Shown: positions 12,627-24,600 of the stretch, in pieces | How the letters are laid out: every line of letters starts with the position of its first letter | Numbering within the stretch: position 1 is the stretch's first letter | DNA from: Prunus persica | Lineage: Eukaryota; Streptophyta; Magnoliopsida; Rosales; Rosaceae | Reading direction: 5' to 3' | NCBI RefSeq assembly: GCF_000346465.2 | Contig: NC_034010.1 | Coordinates: forward strand, 4,013,836 to 4,077,835 | Length of the DNA: 64,000 bases | Position numbers and translations under genes: made by a program | Notes under the pieces: generated by a model | Database searches by the model: none | Told to the model about the DNA's origin: nothing | Seen by the model: the letters and a program-made list of their open reading frames with translations, nothing else

Positions 12627-12894
12627 ATTTGGTGACTAATATTGGATTGGATTGGAGATTGGACTGGACACTCACTATATTTAAAGCATATTTAAGGAAG
12701 AAATGATTTTTTTTTTAATTTAACCAAGTTGAAGGTAAAAGATGGATTACTTACGAAGAAAATTTATCCCATATAATCCCCACAAAATGATGGGATAACA
12801 ATACCTTATAACTAATCCTTCCTAATTCCCCCAACATAGAAAGTCATTCAACCCTGCCTTCATTTCCAATCCAATCCAATACTAGTCACCAAAT
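12627..12894. mobile_element. MITE, 268 bp, 30-bp terminal inverted repeats
   Basis: The left end ATTTGGTGACTAATATTGGA (12627 on, 30 bp) and the right end (12865-12894) are inverted copies with one mismatch. The interior is AT-rich and non-coding. No clear target duplication was found, so the superfamily cannot be fixed. The GGATTGGATTGG terminal motif fits hAT- or Mutator-type MITEs. Confidence 0.85.
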
Positions 12895-13630
12895 TTCCTA
12901 TCTAATAACCATTATTGGATTGAATCTTAAGGCCGCTAATAGATAGCAATCATTGGTACCTAATTTTGCAACTGCATGTAGTTCGTTGTCATTGAAAAAT
13001 AAGGCAACAAAATTTATAATCAAATGACAGAAAACACAAATTATTGAATAAATGGAACATTGATGTCTCTAAATAAAGTTGGAAGAGAATATATGTTAAA
13101 TGGAGTGTATATTATTTACTTATGAAAGAAAAACAGAAGTGTTACTTAATTTTAGCTACTGAAGTTTTTGGCTTGAAATTTAGGTTTGCTCCAAGTATAA
13201 ATACATGCTAAACCCTGAACCCTGAGCCCCTTAGCTTGTTCAGGATCTCCTTATTCAAGATTGTATCCCCACTTAACTTTCTATCCAAATAATCATCCTT
13301 TCTCAAAAGAAAAAAAGAAAAAAAAAGAAGAAAAAAAAGACTAGTTTGTCTTCTTTTTTTCAACTATATTCAAAATTAGGGATTAAGATTTTGTAAACTA
13401 GGTTAAGAAAAATTGAAAATAAAAATATTCTCGGCCATTCATTTCATCTAACCATCTTTTGTGTTTATATGTTTTAAATTTGCACAAGAACTGGAAAAAA
13501 AAATTCAATAAAACAAACAGTTATGCACACCTTATTAATTGAGTCCTTTTAAGTTTTTCTAACGGAGTATATAATAATTTTAGCATTTAATTTCACGATG
13601 CATAAGTGAAATGCATTTGGTAGATAAAAT

Positions 13631-13831
13631 GAAAATATTTTTGCTCACCACTTTAACGCAAGGTGTATCCTCACCAACCTTCTTAATACTTGACATGTGT
13701 CTATATATATAACTATAGTTAACTTTTTACTTTGATTTATGTAACTATTATTATACTTATGAACACGTGTCAAGTGTTGAAAAAAGTGATGAGCATAAAC
13801 TTTGGGTTAAAGTTATGAGCAAAAATGCTTC
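13631..13831. mobile_element. Foldback MITE, about 200 bp
   Basis: The end TTTTTGCTCACCACTTTAAC on the left pairs with GTTAAAGTTATGAGCAAAAA on the right with few mismatches. Further inside, ACTTGACATGTGT pairs with ACACGTGTCAAGT, so most of the element can fold into one hairpin. ATAAAAT flanks it on both sides and may be the target duplication. Confidence 0.65.
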
Positions 13832-16015
13832 ATATTATAAAATAAACAACAAAACACAAAATAAGGGATACCAAATACAAAATATAAGATAAAGAAGGGC
13901 AAAAATGAAAACGAATGTTGTGGTTTTTTGTTGTTGTTGTTGATAGAAATAAAACTAATAGGCTAACAGCTATGAAATGAAAATGAATTAACAAGCAGGA
14001 GATGAGTCTTAGAAAGAGTCTTAACGGGCATTGAATTAATTAACTGCGCAACGCGTCTCAGGGTCCCAATCGTGCAGCCTGCTTTCTGATACAGACTTGA
14101 GAAGAGAAAGAGGAGGTCAAAGCCTCACACCCTAAATCCATGGAACCCACAAAAAAAGTTTTTGCCTGCTGGATTTAAAGATGACACTTGTCCTTTTTCA
14201 GACAAGTCACCACTGATTAGTGCATGATGATGATGATGGGTCACACAACAAAAGCACAACCGAATCTCAAATCTCTATTCTATTATTCTATTGTAAAGAA
14301 CATTCGATGTGCATGCTTATCTTCAATTTCCATTCGATTCTAGTCCTTTCCCCTATAAAATATTAATTAAGTATAGTTATACATAGATATAATGAACTAA
14401 TTTGCACGTTAAATAGTAGTTTATGGATATGCACCATATGTTATGTTTGTCTCGATTCTAGCTAATTCAAGTCTTGTATATCATAAGCTAAAAGTCATCT
14501 TATTTGGTTTTCATTTGAACACAAATGGTTTAATTCAAGTCTCGGTTTTCATATGCGGGTAAGGTCAGTTAATTAAAGCAGTTTGCTCGCTTGAATGCAC
14601 CGAGTGTGGTTTCCCTTCATGTTCATTAGGGTAGTTTAGAATAAGTTGACTAGAATAGATGTGTTTCTCACTTTGTACTCGAGTTCGAATCTCCCTCTCT
14701 GTAATTTAAATTAAATTAAAATAGAATATCGTTTGTATAAAAAAAAACAAAAAAAAAACCTATACTTGAAGGTCAATTACTGTCATGGGAAATAGGAAAT
14801 TCATATTTAAAAAATTCCATACGTTTTGGATGGGGAATATCAATGTTATGCCATGTGAAAAGTTGAGATTGTTGTGCAAATATAAAACATGAAGGCTAGA
14901 AGAGGGTTGACAAAAGATGAGAACACAACTTCAATTCTGTAGCCCTTCATCAACACTAATAACAATGTATTCTAAAAATAATAAGTAAATAGCAAATGAG
15001 GCCAAGTCAAGACATCGCATCTTGTCCCATTGTATTTGAACTTGACCCCTCTTTCTATAAATTAGACTAATTTAGAATGCGACCTTGTCAAATAATAATA
15101 ATAACAAGTCAAAAATACTACAAAATTACTATTATGTGTGGGTGTAATATAATTAGGTGTCAACTTTATCATCCCCATCAACTCCTACAATTCAAGGGAC
15201 ACCCCTCAATAAATTCTAAACTGGCCTAATTCTAGGTCAAATGGTCTATGCTACTCGGTCACTCATTTGGAAATTGGAGCTTGGAGCTTGGAAAGGGTTT
15301 GGGACTTTTGGGGTTGGGGTGGGTGTTCAATAGCTTTGGGATTGGGGGACATAATTGCTACAACATGCACAATTAGTATAATGAATTGATGATGATGACA
15401 GGGATCACACACACACAGCCCATGACAGCACCAAAATTAAGTTGCTTATTGGCTTGATGTTTACCATGTTTATAGAGTGGTCTCCCTCTGGGGTGGTTGC
15501 AGTCACATTCAAACTAGACTTTGTCTGCGACTCTGTGCATGGTTGATTGGGACACATCTAAGAAAAGAGAATATACATAGAACAAGAATTTAAGCTAGGT
15601 CATGGACCATGCCTCATTCAGTTTTTCTGTCTACCCTTAACAAGGCAAGCCACCATTTATTTCAAGTTGTAATAATATTTGGAAGAGAAAGTAGTGATCC
15701 TTATGCTTTAGTCCAACTTCCAGTTGACATCTCCTTCTTTTTGATCTAACAACTGCAATTTCATATTCTTTTTCTGAACTATTGTATGCTATCATCATCA
15801 TCATCATCATCTTATTCAATTTTCTTGCCCTCTTTTTTCATGTCCTTGTTGAAATCTTGATCTTTCAATTTTAAATACTAAGGATATTTTGAAGGGTTTA
15901 GAGTTTCATATTTTATAAGAGAACATTAAGCCTAGATATATATTTTTTTGTATGGCTAAAGTTAAGATGAAGGATGACGGTTTTTTCACACACACATTAC
16001 CAATATATCATGAAA
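13832..16015. other. Intergenic, no gene seen
   Basis: AT-rich DNA with short microsatellites, such as TTG repeats near 13929 and ATG/CAT repeats near 14224 and 15792. Open frames are short and of simple sequence. No RNA gene was recognised. Confidence 0.6.
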
Positions 16016-16240
16016 GTTCGAACTTGACATCACTCATTTATAAATTATATAAAAATTCTTTTTTATTAAACTAGATCCGTATACGCATTTAAAACCTAAA
16101 GATAGGTGTGTATATATAAAAAGAGAAATGATAAAGGAGGCCGCACCGCTTGTCATCGTGCTAAGCACATCAGTGCTCGTAGGTATTTATCCCTATTAAA
16201 GCTAGCCATGATGCTTGTGCTATAAAGTCCAAAAATGCCA
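16016..16240. repeat. Dispersed repeat, copy A
   Basis: This stretch shares GTTCGAACTTGACATCACTC, and about 100 bp later a long block running from GGAGGCCGCACCGC through GTGCTAAGCACATCAGTGCT to GGTATTTATCC and AAAAATGCCA, with 35718-35920. The distal block is about 90 percent identical by eye and the middle is diverged. It is probably an unclassified non-autonomous transposable element family. Confidence 0.75.
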
Positions 16241-17079
16241 TAGTTTTGGACATAAAAAAACTATTATTTATCAAATGACAAGGCGGCTATAAGAAAAGAT
16301 GGGATGTTATTTTTCAAGCCAAGCCAAAGGAATCATCATCTTTATAATTAATTTTGAAATTAAGTAGCTTATAAGTAAGATAGTTGGTAGCCACGACATA
16401 TAGGAATTGATCCAAGGACATAATTTCATATTGAGAAAGAGAAATATGTGACCTTAAATATTATTCAATACATTGCGTTTATTGTGTCTATAGACAATCC
16501 AAACTTTTCCATCAGTTACCGATGCACTTCAAGTCTTTTGTTTGTGTTTTTCTATTTTTAATATTGTTGGTATTAAAAAAAATTATAAATTGAGTTTACT
16601 TTAAAAAATAATTAATAGAGGAAAAACATGATTAATTTGAATATATAGGAGCCAAATTTCCTCAAATTTGCTCGAAAAATTTAAGTGAAAATAGCAAATG
16701 GCATTGTCATCAAGAAAAGTAGTAGTAATTAGAATACTTGCAATTTGAAGAGTGGTGCTATTATATTATAGCATTAAAATAAAAATACTATATGTGTGCA
16801 CATCCCGTCGGATTCTCACAAGAATGTATGTGGAACAATCTACTGTTTATGACAAGATTGCATATCTTATGCGTAAGAGTGGCTCCAGCGAAGGAGCCCA
16901 GCCCGAGGCAAGGGCAGAAAAAAAAAAAAATTTCGCTCCAGCGTGCAGCCCAGGCCCGGGTTTGGTGTGGGACCCACCAACTCGGGCCAGCCCGAAGGCC
17001 AAACCAGCCCCAGGTCCAAAACGCGGGTGCTGACGTCAGCGCTGGCGTCACGCTGACGTCAGCTAGGGCTGTCAAAAAA

Positions 17080-17122
17080 TTTTTACCGTTGGCGCGTGCA
17101 ATGCACGCGCCAACGGTAAAAA
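17080..17122. other. Perfect 21-bp-arm hairpin in the Harbinger left end
   Basis: TTTTTACCGTTGGCGCGTGC plus A at 17080-17100 is the exact inverted copy of 17102-17122, with a single-base spacer. The surrounding 130 bp also holds several GCTGACGTCAGC-like palindromes. It could be a transposase or SANT-protein binding region. Confidence 0.9.
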
Positions 17123-17305
17123 AATTTTGAATCAGCGCGCGCTGACGTCAGCGCTGACGCCAGCGCCAACGGTAGGCTGCCACGTGTCGCGCTCAGTGCC
17201 TTCCGATCTGCTTCTCCTTTCTAATCCAACGGCTGAGGCTTTTTTGGGTGAAAAAAATATGAAAAAAAATTCTAAAAAATTCTAAAAAATTCTGGTATTT
17301 TTTTC

Positions 17306-17313
17306 TATAAATA
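17306..17313 (+). promoter_or_regulatory. TATA box of the SANT-domain gene
   Basis: TATAAATA in the context TCTATAAATACC lies 123 bp upstream of the ATG at 17436, followed by C/T-rich leader sequence. Confidence 0.7.
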
Positions 17314-17435
17314 CCTATCAATACCCTTCACTTTCAACACCAATACTCTTACATTTCATTATACTTCTACTAATATTCACTCTTTTTACACAACATTTTC
17401 CTCTTTTTCATCTAGCATTTTGATTTCATATTTTT

Positions 17436-18713
17436 ATGGCTTCTTCTATCGAAACCGGAGGGGCTTGGAGCACAATGGAAGATGTTTCTTTGTGTGAGGC
17501 TTGGCTCCAAATTTGTCATTGTCCCGTGTCCGGCAATGAAATGAAATTTTTTCATATGTGGAAAAAAATTCATGCCGAATTTTGTGAAAAAATTCCGGGG
17601 TCTACTCGTACGGAGATGGCATTATCCAGTAGGTGGAAAATTCTCAATAAAGAGTTGGGAAAATGGAGAAATGCCCTAGCAAAAGCGATGGACAACTATA
17701 GAAGTGGGCAAAATCGTACTAACGAGGTAAGTATTTTATAATTTTTGTGTTATTAAGTTTAATCTCCTAATATATATATTTTGTTAATATTGCTTACATT
17801 TTCAATATGTTGTATATATTTTGTTAATATTGCTTGCATTTTCAATATTTTGTTAATATTGCTTGCATTTTCAATATGTTGTATATATTTTGTTAATATT
17901 GCTTGCATTTTCAATATTTTGTTAATATTTCTTGCATTTTCAATATGTTGTATATATTTTGTTAATATTGCTTGCATTTTCAATATTTTGTTAATATTGC
18001 TTGCATTTTCAATATGTTGTTAATATTTCTTGCATTTTCAATATTTTGTTAATATTGCTTGTATTTTTAATATGTTGTTAATATTTCTTGCATATCCAAT
18101 ATATTTTAAATATTTATTGCATTTCCATTTTTTTGTTCAATAGATGATTCAAGCACAAATGTGGTTCGGTGCAACCGGGGGTGGCAAAAAAAGTTTCACC
18201 CATCATGAATGTTGGGAGGTGGTGAAATTTTGCAAACGCTTCGTAATTATTCCAACGGGTCCGGAGGTTGTGTTAAACGAGACGCCACTCCGTGATTCAA
18301 TGACATCGGATTCACCTCTTGATTCTCCTATGAGTCAAGACTCACCCATCGAAAAGGAGCCGAGGCCCATTGGCCGAAAGGCCGCGAAGGCAAAGAAGAA
18401 GGGTAATTCAAGCAATCAAAATTCACAATTTTTGGAGGAAATTGCAAGGCAAAACGGCATAAGAATAGAAATGGAGCAAAAACGCCAAGAGCACGAGTTG
18501 GCCCTTGATGCTGAGTTTGCACGTGAAAGGGAGTATTTGCGCAAAAAAGATATGGACAAGACAGATCGGGAAACCATGGCGATGAATACAAGTCATATGT
18601 CCCCTGAAACAAAACAATTTTGGAAGCTAGAACGAAGGGATGTTATGAGAAGAAGACTTTTCCGGGATGATGGGCCTAGCAACACGGATTGGTTAAATGA
18701 TGGAAACCATTAA
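17436..18713 (+). CDS. Harbinger ORF2: Myb/SANT-like trihelix protein
   Basis: There are two exons, 17436-17726 and 18144-18713, joined across a GT-AG intron (GAG|GTAAGT and TTCAATAG|ATG) that keeps frame, giving 286 aa. In PIF/Harbinger elements this partner binds the element ends and helps bring the transposase into the nucleus. The N-terminal half has the trihelix/SANT pattern: GGAWSTMEDVSLCEAWL, then MWKKIHAEF, then SSRWKILNKELGKW. The second half is rich in charged residues with a likely coiled coil (RIEMEQKRQEHELALDAEF) and a basic stretch (GRKAAKAKKKG) that may be a nuclear localisation signal. It lies convergent to the transposase gene in the same element. Confidence 0.9.
17774..18110. 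repeat. Minisatellite filling the intron of the SANT gene
   Basis: The intron is made almost entirely of repeats of TTGTTAATATTGCTTGCATT followed by TTCAATAT. They alternate between a form of about 29 bp and a form of about 40 bp with an extra GTTGTATATAT. The open frames in this stretch on both strands are products of the repeat, not genes. Confidence 0.92.
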
Positions 18714-19026
18714 ATTAGTTAGCATATCTTTTATGTATTTGTATTTTAGTTGTTTTCTATTAAAGTTGTTATAATTCATGTATTTTATTTTATTAGTAAT
18801 TCATAATGACTTGTATTACATTTCATTATTTAATAAACAAAGCATTCAATAAATTACCTTTTTATTCAACATATTCCATACTTCAAACAAAACATAATAA
18901 AATTAAAATTAAAAGTACAAACAAGGCACAATAATAAAAATAAAAGTACAAACAAGGCACAATAAAAATAAAAACACAACCAAACCATACTAAATAAAAC
19001 ATAAGCAAAGCATCTATTCTCCATTA

Positions 19027-20394
19027 TTAATCTTCATTGCCTTTCACCGCCCATAGATGCTCCATCAAGTGAAATTGACGCATTTCATGAATATACGAAG
19101 ATTGCATCTCCGTATATCGATCTATCATTCGGGTCATCAAATGACCATCCCTCACCAACGGTTCCGGCTCAAACGGTTCTCCATTTGGCCCCATGGGCCT
19201 TTCATAAATCCGTGTCAAAGCCGTGTTCATTGGATCCGGTTCGTAGACCTCTAAAGCATCATAATCGTACTCATCCTCCACAATCATATTATGGAGGATG
19301 ATGCAAGTCATCATAATGCTTCTGAGGATCTCCTCATCAAACATGCGGGCCGCACCTCGAATAATCAACCACCTGGCTTGAAGGATGCCAAAACACCTTT
19401 CGACATCTTTCCTGTATCCCTCTTGATATGTAGCAAATAATTTTTGCTTCTGGGATCGGGGATTTGGAATGGTTTTGACAAAAGTCGTCCACCTCGGGTA
19501 GATTCCATCAGCTAGGTAGTATCCTGTCTGATATACTGTATTGTTGACTTCATAGGTGACATTGGGGCCCTGACCTCTCAATACATCGTTGAAGACGGGG
19601 GATTGACCCAGCACGTTGAGGTCATTTTGTGATCCTGCAACTCCGAAGAAGGCATGCCAAACCCATGTGTCGAAACCAGCAACCGCTTCAAGGATGATAC
19701 TTTTTTGGCCTTTTCGATTTCCATAATCACCTTGCCAGGCAGTTGGGCAATTCTTCCATTGCCAATGCATGCAGTCGATGCTACCAATCATTCCAGGGAA
19801 TCCTCGAGCTTCGGCTTTTTGCAGAAGCCTTTGGAGGTCCCTGGGAGTAGGTCTACGCAGGTAGTCCCTAGTGTACAGAGTTTCAACAGCTTGACAAAAT
19901 CTTACCAAAGCCTCCAACGTAGTGGACTTCCCCATCCGGGCAATCTCATCCACCTGATCAGCAGATACTCCATACGCCAACATTCGTATAACAGCTGTAA
20001 GCTTTTGCTCCGGAAGAAGCCCCAAAACCCCAGCAGCATCACACTTTTGAACAAAGTATGCATCATAATTGCAAATATCATGCATGACTTTATTGAACAA
20101 ATGAGGTTGCATTCTAAATCGCCTTCGAAAATCAACATCAGAGTACAAAGAAGTTGGGATAAAATAATCTTCCAAAAGATTCTTACCCCTAGAATGCCTA
20201 TGTCTTTCCACATTCCGGCGGCGGCCGGCTTGTGAACTATGGCGGCGACCTTGGTTCTCTTCTTCTTCCAAAGCCACTGTTATGAGAACTTGCTCATCGA
20301 CTTGTCTCTGCAACTCATTGACTTCATCTGCTCTACGGTTTCTCTCTCTTCTTTCTCTCTCTTGTCTCTCCAAGCATCTCCTAAATTCTTCCAT
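19027..20394 (-). CDS. PIF/Harbinger DDE transposase
   Basis: This is one open exon of 455 aa, a full-length member of the plant Harbinger transposase family (DDE_Tnp_4/ALP1-like). The N terminus is highly charged and helical (residues 1-70, with RERRERNRRADE). The catalytic triad is visible: Asp207 in GSIDCMHW, Asp296 in LADGIYP and Glu332 in YRKDVERCFG. Typical family motifs around it include HAFFGVAGSQNDLNVL and ILHNMIVEDE. The start was chosen at the first ATG of the frame, preceded about 90 bp upstream by a TATA box. Function: excision and insertion of the element at TAA/TTA sites together with the SANT partner. It is not one of the domesticated host copies, because the element ends are still present. 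Confidence 0.96.
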   Translation of the reverse strand: MEEFRRCLERQERERRERNRRADEVNELQRQVDEQVLITVALEEEENQGRRHSSQAGRRRNVERHRHSRGKNLLEDYFIPTSLYSDVDFRRRFRMQPHLFNKVMHDICNYDAYFVQKCDAAGVLGLLPEQKLTAVIRMLAYGVSADQVDEIARMGKSTTLEALVRFCQAVETLYTRDYLRRPTPRDLQRLLQKAEARGFPGMIGSIDCMHWQWKNCPTAWQGDYGNRKGQKSIILEAVAGFDTWVWHAFFGVAGSQNDLNVLGQSPVFNDVLRGQGPNVTYEVNNTVYQTGYYLADGIYPRWTTFVKTIPNPRSQKQKLFATYQEGYRKDVERCFGILQARWLIIRGAARMFDEEILRSIMMTCIILHNMIVEDEYDYDALEVYEPDPMNTALTRIYERPMGPNGEPFEPEPLVRDGHLMTRMIDRYTEMQSSYIHEMRQFHLMEHLWAVKGNED

Positions 20395-20480
20395 TCAGAA
20401 TGAATGAAGTATGAATTATAAACTCTCAGAAATGAAAATATAGAAAGATGTGGTGTGAGAGGTATGAGCTGAGACTCTGG

Positions 20481-20487
20481 TTTTATA
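20481..20487 (-). promoter_or_regulatory. TATA box of the transposase gene
   Basis: On the minus strand the sequence reads TTCTATAAAACCAGAG, 87-93 bp upstream of the transposase ATG. Confidence 0.65.
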
Positions 20488-20529
20488 GAAAAATTTGGCA
20501 AGATAGACATGCCATGTGGCTTGATTTTA

Positions 20530-20790
20530 TTGGATGAAAATCATATCTGAAATTTGAAATTCATCCGAAATTTGAACCCAAATTTATCTGAAATTTGAAC
20601 CCAAATTTATCTGAAATTTGAATTTTGAAATTCATTCGAAATTTGAACCCAAAAATTTATCTGAAATTTGAACTTTGAAATTAATCCGAAATTTGAATCC
20701 AAATATCTTATCCGAAAATTTTATCTGATTATGAATAGTCTTGACACGTAGGAATCCGAAAATCTTATCTGAAAATATTACCCAAATTAA
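20530..20790. repeat. Short tandem repeats upstream of the transposase
   Basis: Repeated ATCTGAAATTTGAAC and ATCCGAAATTTGAA units, in two alternating forms, occupy the promoter side of the transposase gene inside the Harbinger element. They could be binding sites or simple sequence growth. Confidence 0.8.
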
Positions 20791-20969
20791 TTATTTTCAT
20801 TAAAAAATAGGAGGAAAAAACAAAAAAGTGAATAGTAATTGCCATGGCTAAGGGCAACGGGTGGAGAAACGATTTACTATTTGCAAGGGCAACCACTATT
20901 CACGTGAATAGTGCTTGCCCTAGCTCCACCCTTGCCATGGCTAAGGGCAAATGGGTGGAGTTGCTCTAA

Positions 20970-21630
20970 GAGTCCACTCAGGACGAGCAAGAAGAAGAAG
21001 AAGAGCTCCTCATTAATCATTTCTTGAAAATGGGAGGAGATTAGTAAAACAAAACTTTTGACCTATAAGAGTTGAAGCTATTTCACGTTGAACATTAAGT
21101 TATTGTATGCCAACAAAAGCATTATGAAATAGGAATAGGCTTATAGGAGACAGCATATATATCATTGGACCTAGAATCACGGATTCCTTCTCTAAACAAA
21201 ACAAAAATTAAGATATAGGCCTTGAGTGGCTGGCATGACCCTTTCTCCAGTGCGATTTAAATATGACTAAATTAGAAATGTTTAGCTCAAAACATGTTGA
21301 ATACTTAAGTGTTTTATATACTTATATTTTCTACTTCGGTCCTTCAAACTTTACAATTCTAGCTTCGTCACTGGTCAGTATTTTTGCACATGAGTTTGAA
21401 TTCTTCTTTCTCATAGCTTAGAATATTGCATTATTGACTTTTAAAATAATTAATCCAAATCAATATTACTTGGAAAATATTCAGGGCAAAGTGTCACATA
21501 GGATAAAAAATTACCCTTTGCCTCAAACTTTTGTAGTTTGCATGGAGTTGCTATAAGTATAAACCCTCATGTTTAAAGGCGAAATCCAGTAAAAAATATG
21601 AAAGAAAAATACAAATATCTAAATATCTAG

Positions 21631-21691
<61 letters not shown>

Positions 21692-24600
21692 GGAGGAGAG
21701 GGCGTTGGTTTGCTTGCGAGTTGACAAAACTTTGGAAATTATTAAGGTTAAACTCCCAATCTGAAAGCAAAGTCTCAAGAAAAAAGTGACGCTGAGAAGC
21801 TTCACCAAATATGGAAACCTCTTTTACTTCTAAAAAAAACACTCCTTTCTCTTCACCATTACCAATACCAGTCTTTTCTTTTCTGGCCTGAGACTGTTCA
21901 GGCCTTGTTTAGGCGGCGTAGCAGTTTGCAGAACTCTGTTTCCCAAAACCAATCACTTTTGTGAGGTTGAGTAGAATCCAAGATACGGCTGAAGTTGAAT
22001 GAAGCCTGGATGTTGATGTCAAAAGCTGAAATGGGGTCAAAATCAGCCATGCAGTATTATCAGCTTTCAGCTATCATTTGGCAGTTTATCTGGTTTTGGT
22101 CATAGTAAATATTGAATCTATATTGCCTTGCCTGGAGCCTACCTCTCTAGCCCTAGAAACAATTGTATGACATAGAGATAACCCTCTTTTATTATTTTCG
22201 ATGAATCACAATATGTTACGCTTGATAAATTTTTTATTTAACATGCCGTGATTGACCGAAATAGAAAAACAATGATATTCTTATTTTATTACCCAAGTTT
22301 TTCTACTCTAGGCTTTTCAATGCTCTAGGGTTTTGGGGTGTATAATTATTGAACCCTTTGACACTGTCTTCTTGCTTGAAGACTTGAAGAAAAATAACCC
22401 AAATGAAATCTGAGCTAGATTTTGTAGTTAAATATAAACAAACCACCAATCTGCTACAAATTATCAACTTGGTTTTGTTTTTGTGCTAGTGCTATAGTAA
22501 TAGTATAGCCCTTTGATTGGGGATAGTGGTCAAATTTGAGTTCACATGACACCCATCAGATTTGTCTTGTTTATTGTGGAATCCTTTGGAACCCTGCTTT
22601 GTACGCTAAATGCTGGCCGTGAGTATCTACCTTAGACAAAATGACAGCTTAAAAGTGTGCATCCGATAGATGAATACTAAACCAAGTGCATGCCACCTAT
22701 CTAATTCTAAATTTTGGCCACTTGAATCAATATAATAGTTGTAGTTTTTGATAGCTAAGTGACACTTCACATATGGCTTGTTTGGAAATTTGGAGTGGAG
22801 AGTTTCTCACGTACACACATATTAATAAAGTGTTACGAAAGTTCAAATCTTAGATCGCTTGTTTGCATATCAATACCTTTTTGACACCTTTGGCATCCTT
22901 ATCAGCACTTTTATTTTACTGTCTTTGCCAAATGTCAGCAAAAAATGCTTTTAACCCACTTAGTGAACATTGCCAAACTAGCCCAAAATCTATTATCTAT
23001 ACATGAGTGAATATTTTCTGATTTCGGACTCATTTGATTCCTAGGCAAGATATTCCACTGGCACACCCATAGATACTGGGCCTTGTTTATTTAGGTTATG
23101 ATAATAGGCCTCTCTCTTTTTGGGTATCTATCAATCTATGCATGAGCTTGAACTATAGGAACAAGTCATACATGTTGGTCTTGTAATCAAAATGATCAAT
23201 CATCTATTTTATCAAAACATAATAATTGAATAATCATCTAAGGTAAAGTATCTCTATGCCCACTTGATCAAGAAATTGTATATGGAGAAGGCAGCCTATG
23301 TTAAACAAAGTTTACTTAGACCAAAATAGTTTCACCGTGTATATATCAAAAAGCCCACTTAAAATTTTCAAAGACATGCCTGAAATTTAAATTTCTCAAA
23401 ATATGTAGTTTCAGAGTTTTGTGTTGTATTTGTGCTTGTTATTTTAGTTGCATCTCTTGGAACAGTTTTAGAAACCATTTTCCAGTTCACATATTGTTCC
23501 TTATTATAGCATTTTAAAGTCTGTATTTATTTTATTTTTGTTCACGCAGACAAGCAAAATAATTCTCTAGGGCATGGCCACGACAGACATAAAAAAAAAA
23601 CCCTAGCACCCTCTTTCTGAGAAAAAAAAAAAAAAAAAAAACACTTCTAGAGCTGTTTTCACTTTGAGGAGGGAGGAAGTTACTTTTCTTCCTCCCCTCT
23701 CCCTTCTCCCCTCTCCCCTCTTCTCTTCCTCCCTCTCTTCTTCCCTCATTTTCAAAGACAAAAAGTTTTCCATATTTGTTTTCGTTTTATTATGATTTTC
23801 GTCCAACCATCACATACAACTGTGTTTCGGTGTCGGATCTCCACCACCATCTTTTTTACCATTTCTTTATGTTTGGAATAAGTCACAGAGACTCTTTGGG
23901 TTCTCTATATAGTTTTCACCTCTCTTTTTGTAAGAGTTTTTCACCTCTCTTTTGTTAAAAGTTTTATTTGTATTGTTATGACTTGATTTTTTCAAGCTTT
24001 ATCTCTTTTTTATTAGGGAAATTTGCATAAATACCACATGAACTTTTAGACTTGTGTGTGATTACCACCTAAACTTTTAACTTACGTCTAACTCCGTAAA
24101 ACCTTACGTTAAATTTAAGGGCATTTCGGTCAATTCTCTATAACTATAACATTGAAATTTGTTAAAACGAACATAATCATGTTATAAAATAAATAAATTT
24201 AAAAAAAGAAAAAAAAAGAAACCTAACCTCACTATCCTACGACTTCCCCTCACCCCTTCCAACACCAACTATGACGCACTGCCCAATGGTCCCCTCCCCC
24301 ACCCTCTGTAATGTCTTAATACACCCTCATTCATTTCTCCCCACCCCCTCTCTCTCATTCTCTTTCTCCATCGAAGAAGAATAATATTTCATATATGATC
24401 CTCTGCAATATTTATTTATGAAACAACATCTCCTATAGCCATATTGCAAATACTTTCAATTCTTGTCGAAGGTTACCATATGCCAAACAATATATCTGTC
24501 ATTTGATCACTCAATTCTCCAACAACCTACCCCAAAAAAATTTTGATTTTGGGGAGGCCGAGAGTGGGAGGGGAGAGGGGGAGAGAGATATAAAGTAGGG

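Larger units (their letters stand above)
16877..20966. mobile_element. Complete PIF/Harbinger DNA transposon, 4090 bp
   Basis: The element is flanked by TAA on both sides (16874-16876 and 20967-20969), the 3-bp target site expected for this superfamily. The ends are short imperfect inverted repeats, GAGTGGCTCCAGC at the left and GAGCAACTCCACC read inward from the right. Inside are the two genes that PIF/Harbinger elements need, transcribed toward each other: a Myb/SANT-like DNA-binding protein on plus and a DDE transposase on minus. Both are open. The left subterminal region is GC-rich and highly palindromic. I see no disabling change, so this copy could be autonomous. Confidence 0.93.

Noticed and set aside
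17759..18023. Long open frames on both strands (74 and 80 codons)
   Set aside because: They are translations of the intron minisatellite; the repeat unit simply lacks stops in these frames.
17774..18110. Regular repeats with spacers, considered as a CRISPR-like array
   Set aside because: The spacers are parts of the repeat itself, the DNA is an intron in a plant transposon, and no cas-type gene is present.
19057..20235. Plus-strand frames of up to 193 codons
   Set aside because: They are antisense shadows of the transposase, whose catalytic motifs are on the minus strand.
21551..21842. Leucine/serine-repeat proteins on minus
   Set aside because: Produced by the GA microsatellite.
24020..24145. 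Possible MULE end (TACCACATGAACTTTTAGAC-like sequence)
   Set aside because: No inverted partner or target duplication was found within several kilobases.
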